Below the pieces are notes generated by a model that made no database searches, was not told the DNA's origin, and saw nothing but the letters and a program-made list of their open reading frames with translations. Of a DNA stretch of 64,000 bases, positions 60,101 to 64,000 are shown in pieces. Positions within the stretch are counted from its first letter, which is position 1. Every line of letters starts with the position of its first letter. The position numbers and the translations under genes were made by a program. The DNA comes from Aptenodytes patagonicus (taxonomy: Eukaryota > Chordata > Aves > Sphenisciformes > Spheniscidae). The stretch spans positions 186,001-250,000 of the forward strand of contig NC_134982.1 in assembly GCF_965638725.1 (NCBI RefSeq), in the 5' to 3' direction.

Positions 60101-62051
60101 CAAAATAAATTCATAAAAGAATACAATTATAAGCACATCTATATGGAAGGAAAACTAATGCAAAATACTTAATTCACGAAGTTGATCAGAAACAGTTCAG
60201 CAGATCCAAGCACAATTCAAGAAGTCTTCTGCAGTTTTCATATGTGAAGTATCTTACACAAATGGTGCTCTTAATCTTTTGGTTTTCTCTAATGAAAATT
60301 ATGGGAATCGGAAACAAGTTTTACATTAAATGTTGGTATTTCAAAGCCTCTCACTGAAGATACCATCCTGAATTAAAACAAGGTATCATTTGTCACTGGG
60401 TGGAAATGTGTTAATTTGGTATCAGACACAGTAAGTTTGTTGCCATTTTGCTTTAATGTAGGTTTAAACACCCTAAAGAATAAATCTCCTGTTAATATGG
60501 TAGAAGAAACAGTGATAAAACAAATTCTTCTGAAATCTGGTTATTACGCTACATGGTACCTTGTTTCTCTCATCTGCCTTCTATTTTCCTGAGTCTGCAA
60601 GTTGTTAAAATGTACTAGTGTGCTCTGTGCACTCCAGAGAAACAACATGGAGTTAAATACTTGCGTATTTACTCTCAATACTGCACTCGTACCAACAGAG
60701 GAGAAAGAAGACAGAAGAAAAAGGCCTGCAATGAGAAGGCATCAGGCTAAGACCGATGAGATTTGAAGCCTGACTTTCACATGCATCGGCACCTGCAGCT
60801 CCCATTGGCTTCAGCGGAGGCCTTGAATGTTCAACATCTTTAAAACAAAGATCCTGAAGCCGAGTTCCTAATTGTGCCCTGTGTTACCATCATCAGTAAA
60901 ATAAATACAGTTATTTATGCCCAACTTTCCTAGCTACAGAACAGAATCAGTTCTGATTTAATCCAGAAGAAAGAGACTATTTATCAGAAAAAAGCTTATA
61001 TAAACAGCTCTATAAATGCACCTATTGATTTGGAGGGGCAAGGCTGGAAATGATTTAAAGGCTGGCACCTCTCAATAACACACTGGAATTGCTCTCCTTG
61101 AGACATGACCGTCTCAGGGAAGCAAAAACCTAGCTCACCACTCCCAAAACCTACGGCTTTCATAAAGAAAAATCTAGTAGACAAAAAGAGGAGAACAGAT
61201 CCTACAGGAAAAACACCGCCCCAACAAGTGAGCGGCTGCCTGACCAAAAGAACAGGGTACCGCAGGCAGCTGTAGCCCATGAGAATTGCCCGAGGTCAGG
61301 CCAGAGACAACTGCCACTTCTAAAACCATCTCTCACAAGTACACACCCTGACCCCTGTGAACTGATGCACTGAAAGAACCAATTTTCCGAATTCTCCCAG
61401 ATGACTATCCATGAGCATGTAATAGAAAAAAAATAAAATTGCTTTTTCCTACCTTTTCAACCAGATGTTACGAGAATCACTGCATAAGCCCTGATGAGTC
61501 TTAGCAGTTCTTTTTGGAATCACATTATCTTAATTCACAGTAAAAATGCAGATGAGCTAAGCAAAAAATAAGAACGAGCAACACACTAGCTGCCTGTCCG
61601 AATAATTTTTGTAATTACTGTATTACTCTCTTGTAGCACGCAGTGTTTAAAGAACTGCTATTGCTATGTTAATGGAAATTTAACCTTTGCCAAATAAATT
61701 GCCAGCTAAAAACTCATGAAAACATTACACAAACGCCACACGTTACCAACAGGATGACAAACTGTTGGTTGTACAGTACGTGACTTTTAAGATTGTAAGC
61801 ACAGGACAGAATGCAATTTCACAATGCACATATTAAAATGCAGGCAAGTGCAGTAGAAGGTTAATTTTGCTTACTTTGGTTCGCCTATCTTGATACCCGG
61901 GTGTTGTGTATAGGCATGGGAGTGTGTGCTGGGAGCAGATTTAAATGCCATGGGACAGATAGGACACTTGTAAAAGACTTCACAGTGAGAACCTTGAATA
62001 TGAGACTTGAGTGCCGCCACATCAGAGTATACAACATTGCAATGCACGCAG
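38699..62051 (-). CDS. ZNF532: Zinc finger protein ZNF532, C-terminal six exons (partial)
   Basis: ZNF532 is a multi-C2H2 nuclear protein of the ZNF592/ZNF687/ZNF532 family, which associates with ZMYND8 in a chromatin-bound complex. Six exons join in frame: 62051-61875, 53429-53267, 49523-49245, 42989-42877, 41136-40989 and 39193-38699. They total 1375 nt, about 458 residues including a split first codon, then TGA. Ten C2H2 fingers are visible: CVHC, CPIC, CSMC, CPDC, CWEC, CRQC, CSHC, CAVC, CREC and CKVC. The CPDC and CSHC fingers are divided by introns. The CSHC finger has three extra residues between its second Cys and Phe. The end [19 protein letters not shown] and the position next to SEC11C identify ZNF532 rather than its paralogues. 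The N-terminal exons, including the very large one, must lie past the right edge. All splice sites are canonical and no frame is broken. The introns carry several CR1 copies. Confidence 0.95.
40060..40565 (-). mobile_element. CR1 LINE fragment in a ZNF532 intron
   Basis: The left end has tagaa-type terminal repeats, then 'tttcagttggaagggaccta'. It shares the gggctgaccaagagttaaagc block with the copy at 5270-5762. The minus-strand RT remnant reads [19 protein letters not shown] with frameshifts downstream. Confidence 0.92.
40989..41136 (-). CDS. ZNF532: ZNF532 exon, rest of finger 7 and acidic linker
   Basis: The acceptor is ATGTAG. It encodes [20 protein letters not shown] through LMHGIKDPD and an acidic linker ending KEDTK before donor GTAATC. 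It is 148 nt. The spacing from the second Cys to Phe is six residues instead of three. Confidence 0.93.
42877..42989 (-). CDS. ZNF532: ZNF532 exon, finger 6 and start of 7
   Basis: It starts [20 protein letters not shown] after acceptor TTGAAG and ends KVYTC plus two bases before donor GTAAGT (113 nt). Finger 6 is complete; the first Cys of finger 7 is at the exon end. Confidence 0.93.
43986..44063 (-). mobile_element. Very short CR1 3' stub (about 78 bp)
   Basis: It consists of two terminal 8-mers (catagaat) followed by 'aaggttggaaaagtcctcta' and the start of the 3' UTR, then stops. It closely matches the 3' end of the young CR1 at 18299. Flanks resembling each other (ccagattacttttca, cccagtttacttttca) suggest a target duplication. 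Confidence 0.85.
44062..44145. repeat. Cluster of tttacttttcaaaa repeats with inverted copy
   Basis: Direct copies of tttacttttcaaaa start at about 44066, 44090 and 44130, and an inverted copy aaaagtaaac lies at about 44112-44121. The cluster adjoins the CR1 stub, whose left flank has a related gattacttttca. Confidence 0.8.
45384..45403. promoter_or_regulatory. Inverted homeodomain-like site in a ZNF532 intron
   Basis: Perfect 8-bp arms ATTAATGC and GCATTAAT flank TAAT. ATTA cores are typical homeodomain/POU binding sites. Function is inferred from the sequence alone. Confidence 0.3.
46618..46681 (+). repeat. Left copy of an exact 64-bp direct repeat
   Basis: It begins tttttgaatatagtcatttt and ends ggtctggaaggaat. 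It is identical base for base to 47728-47791, with flanking bases that differ on both sides. Confidence 0.97.
47412..47727 (-). mobile_element. CR1 LINE fragment in a ZNF532 intron
   Basis: The left end shows catagaatcatagaat followed by 'agtttgggttggaaggga'. The minus-strand RT C-terminus reads [20 protein letters not shown] and [20 protein letters not shown] in one frame. Its truncated 5' end at 47727 directly abuts the right copy of the 64-bp repeat. Confidence 0.93.
47728..47791 (+). repeat. Right copy of the exact 64-bp direct repeat
   Basis: It is identical to 46618-46681 at a distance of 1110 bp, and sits immediately after the 5'-truncated end of the CR1 at 47412-47727. Confidence 0.97.
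49245..49523 (-). CDS. ZNF532: ZNF532 exon with lysine/serine-rich linker and finger 5
   Basis: The acceptor is TTGTAG. It begins SMHGTLK, whose His completes finger 4. A low-complexity linker follows ([23 protein letters not shown]), then the finger [20 protein letters not shown]. It ends at HGK before donor GTAAAT. It is 279 nt, phase 0. Confidence 0.94.
53267..53429 (-). CDS. ZNF532: ZNF532 exon, fingers 3 and part of 4
   Basis: The acceptor is TTTTTAG. It encodes [20 protein letters not shown] with a complete finger, then [19 protein letters not shown], whose last zinc ligand is in the next exon. The donor is GTGTGT. It is 163 nt. Confidence 0.94.
55323..55374. repeat. 19-bp tandem repeat, about 2.5 copies
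   Basis: ctctgcatgggatgacata (55323-55341) is followed by ctctgcacgggatgacata (55342-55360) and a partial third copy starting ctctgcac. Confidence 0.85.
56750..57340 (-). mobile_element. CR1 LINE fragment in a ZNF532 intron
   Basis: The left end reads cagaatcgctgaggttggaa, a CR1 3' terminus. The minus-strand RT remnants are [39 protein letters not shown] and [14 protein letters not shown], separated by frameshifts. It is moderately old and its right edge is approximate. Confidence 0.9.
59060..59611 (+). mobile_element. CR1 LINE fragment, plus orientation, in a ZNF532 intron
   Basis: The plus strand reads the CR1 RT C-terminus: [57 protein letters not shown] and [20 protein letters not shown]. 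It ends with the 3' UTR phrase 'gatcttttgaggtcccttcc' and a single ttctgtgat terminal 8-mer. The 5' end is truncated near 59060. Confidence 0.93.
60765..60850. repeat. Possible ancient interspersed repeat
   Basis: The phrase 'cctgcagctcccattggctt' followed by 'cagcggagg' resembles an old repeat common in reptile and bird genomes (cccattgacttcaatgggag type). It is short and diverged; the family is not named. Confidence 0.3.
61875..62051 (-). CDS. ZNF532: ZNF532 exon with two fingers (first in window)
   Basis: The acceptor TTTTTGCAG is followed by one base completing a codon. The exon then reads [20 protein letters not shown] and [20 protein letters not shown] to KIGEP, ending two bases into a lysine codon before donor GTAAGC. 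It holds two complete C2H2 fingers in 177 nt. The preceding exon is not in the window. Confidence 0.94.
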
Positions 62052-64000
62052 CTGCAAAAAGAGTGGAAAAGAGTCAGTTCAGCGTAGCCCAAAGCAGTAC
62101 TGAAAGAAATGGAATCAACACTGATTTTCAAGCAAGTGCAAGAGATAAACATATATATACAACCGGATAAAACTACGTTATTCTGTCAATTTAAACAACC
62201 CAGTAAGAATCAACATAAACAGACATTTGCATATCAGAAAGTAAGAAAAAAGAAATTTCCCAAATTTAATTTGAAAATCTAAGAGATATGAAGTCAGAAC
62301 ATGTTTTTATGGCATTACAACAAAACAGATAGAAGGGTCAACAGAGGAATATTCTATTGATTGTAAAAAGAATGCTTAAAACCTCTGCAAATTTGTAAAG
62401 AGATTTTACAAAATGCATTTTTATCACATGCAGTGGATTGTACAAGGTACGCCACAGCAATTTAGAAACTACCACCAAAATGGAAAACCAGTAAGGAAAA
62501 CATTTCCACCATTTCCCTTGTTTAGATTTAATGAAGACATACTGTTAATGATTTTCTGTACATGTAATCAAATCAGCACTTGGATTTAAAAACAAAAAAG
62601 AGTAATTTAAACTCAAGACAACTAAACCAAATCTCTACAATCAGATCAATCTATCAGATTGGAATTCTGAAAATATTTTTCAAAAACATACTTCTGCTGT
62701 GTCGAAAATTTGTGACCTTCCCGCATCTATTCTAAAATAAAATGATTAAAAAATTGAATATTAGTACATAAGAATTTCCATACACAATGGTCCGTTTTAG
62801 TGCCATACATCTCCAGTACTAAATGCTACCAAGTAAGTCCAAGAACATATTGCAATAAGAAATTACAAAATAACCTGTCAAATGAACACATTTCTTATTG
62901 ACTAGTATTTTACAGTGAGTTTTATAATTTAAACATAGAAAGCCTCTACCCTTCCAAATTTTTGGGTTGCATCTCTTGCCTCCCCATCCCATCCTATCTG
63001 GACTTTATTCTCTAGTGATGCAACATAATAAATGATCCTCAGCATCCACCATTGTATATTAAAACAGTTCTTAAGGACCAAGCCTTCCTTTCTTGGACTG
63101 CTATAACAGCTTTCTTGTTTTCAACTTGGAAGGATGCAATTAAACTTAAGGTTGAAATTTTCAGCTGATTTAGTTCAGACAACTAGCCTAAATCGCTGAA
63201 ATCAAACTGAACTCCCTCACAGAGGTCCTTTGGAAAGGCAAGACTGGTTATGCTGTTCCTCAAGTGAATGCACCATGGTGATAAGGAGATGCTGAGGAGT
63301 CTAAGAAGGAAGACAGTAACTTTCCCAGATATTGCTTTTCTTTGCCTAGGTATTTTTGGTTTAGTCTCACCATATACAGAAATTCTGACTTAGTGTGACA
63401 TGAGATGTTTATGATACATCTTGAAAAGTTTAGTAACTTTAGTTTAGATTCATAGTGAAGGATTTATGAATCTTCTGGTGTTACTGGTACACGCCGGAGT
63501 CCCTGAAGATGATTCCATGTACAAACCCAAGAGACACAGACTAGAGGGAAGGAAAGTAGAGTGGAGGTAGCAGATGTAAGAAATGTAGGACAAGACAGAC
63601 TACTGCTTGGGAGAAAAGAATAAAAGAGAAGAACCCAAAGAAACGTGAAGAGCTGAGAGTTGTGTCAGGCCATGGATTCAGTCTGAAAACAGATTGCCAC
63701 AGCAGCTGGTTTGATGCAGTAAAAATGCTTTCTTCCTTTAGTGGAAGATTTCACAGCCATCCTAGCAAATGAACTTGTGGGACCTTAAGGGGGAAGAAGC
63801 TGCCTACTGGTAAGATTTTAAATCACACATCTCCAGTCTGACAGGGTGAAGTGGAAATGTTTTAGGAGTGCTGAGCAAAGCTCGGCTGTACGGGTTGCTC
63901 TTCTGATTTCTTGCTGTGCTGCCTGCCATTCAGTGTGAGTAAAATTCTAAGACAAAACAATTTTTCAAGCCTTTCAAAACTTAACATTGCCATGAAATGC
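62052..64000. other. ZNF532: ZNF532 intron sequence to the window edge
   Basis: This AT-rich DNA shows no further zinc-finger exon on the minus strand and no mobile element that I recognise. The preceding ZNF532 exon, which must end in phase 2, lies beyond position 64000. Confidence 0.6.

Noticed and set aside
1-64000. CRISPR arrays, operons, prophage, tRNA or rRNA genes
   Set aside because: The sequence is eukaryotic; the direct repeats seen are single tandem duplications or mobile-element ends, and no tRNA or rRNA signature was recognised.

Overview
The window is vertebrate nuclear DNA, almost certainly from a bird and probably a neoavian one. It has small coding exons in long AT-rich introns and a GC-rich promoter island. 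It also carries many 5'-truncated CR1 LINEs, an avian-type solo LTR, and no SINE or L1 background. There are no prokaryotic genes.

Two protein-coding genes are supported, both on the minus strand. SEC11C (coding 8930-15683) is complete: six exons encode a 177-residue catalytic subunit of the ER signal peptidase complex. Its CpG-island promoter lies at about 15200-16380 and holds two oppositely oriented ZNF143/THAP11-type motifs. ZNF532 is the second gene. Its last six coding exons (62051 down to 38699) encode the C-terminal ~458 residues with ten C2H2 fingers, and its 5' exons lie beyond the right edge. The order ZNF532 - SEC11C matches the human 18q21 block (ALPK2-MALT1-ZNF532-SEC11C-GRP). 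That block mirrors the ZNF592-SEC11A-NMB-ALPK3 block on human 15q25.

Layout: 1-8.8 kb is sequence downstream of SEC11C, with two CR1 copies and a 32-bp tandem duplication. GRP is expected further in this direction but was not found. 8.8-15.7 kb is SEC11C and 15.2-16.4 kb its promoter. 16.4-36.9 kb is intergenic: an LTR broken by a young CR1, a small hAT-type transposon with target duplication, an ancient CR1/L3-like LINE, several GC-rich stretches and some possible conserved noncoding blocks. 36.9-64 kb is the 3' UTR, exons and introns of ZNF532, with further CR1 copies and an exact 64-bp direct repeat about 1.1 kb apart.

The two genes are functionally unrelated (secretory-protein processing versus a chromatin-associated zinc-finger factor) and share a neighbourhood by old synteny. 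I found no clearly new biological system. The observations most worth checking are the 64-bp repeat pair, the LTR/CR1 nested insertion, the paired promoter motifs and the unexplained intergenic blocks.
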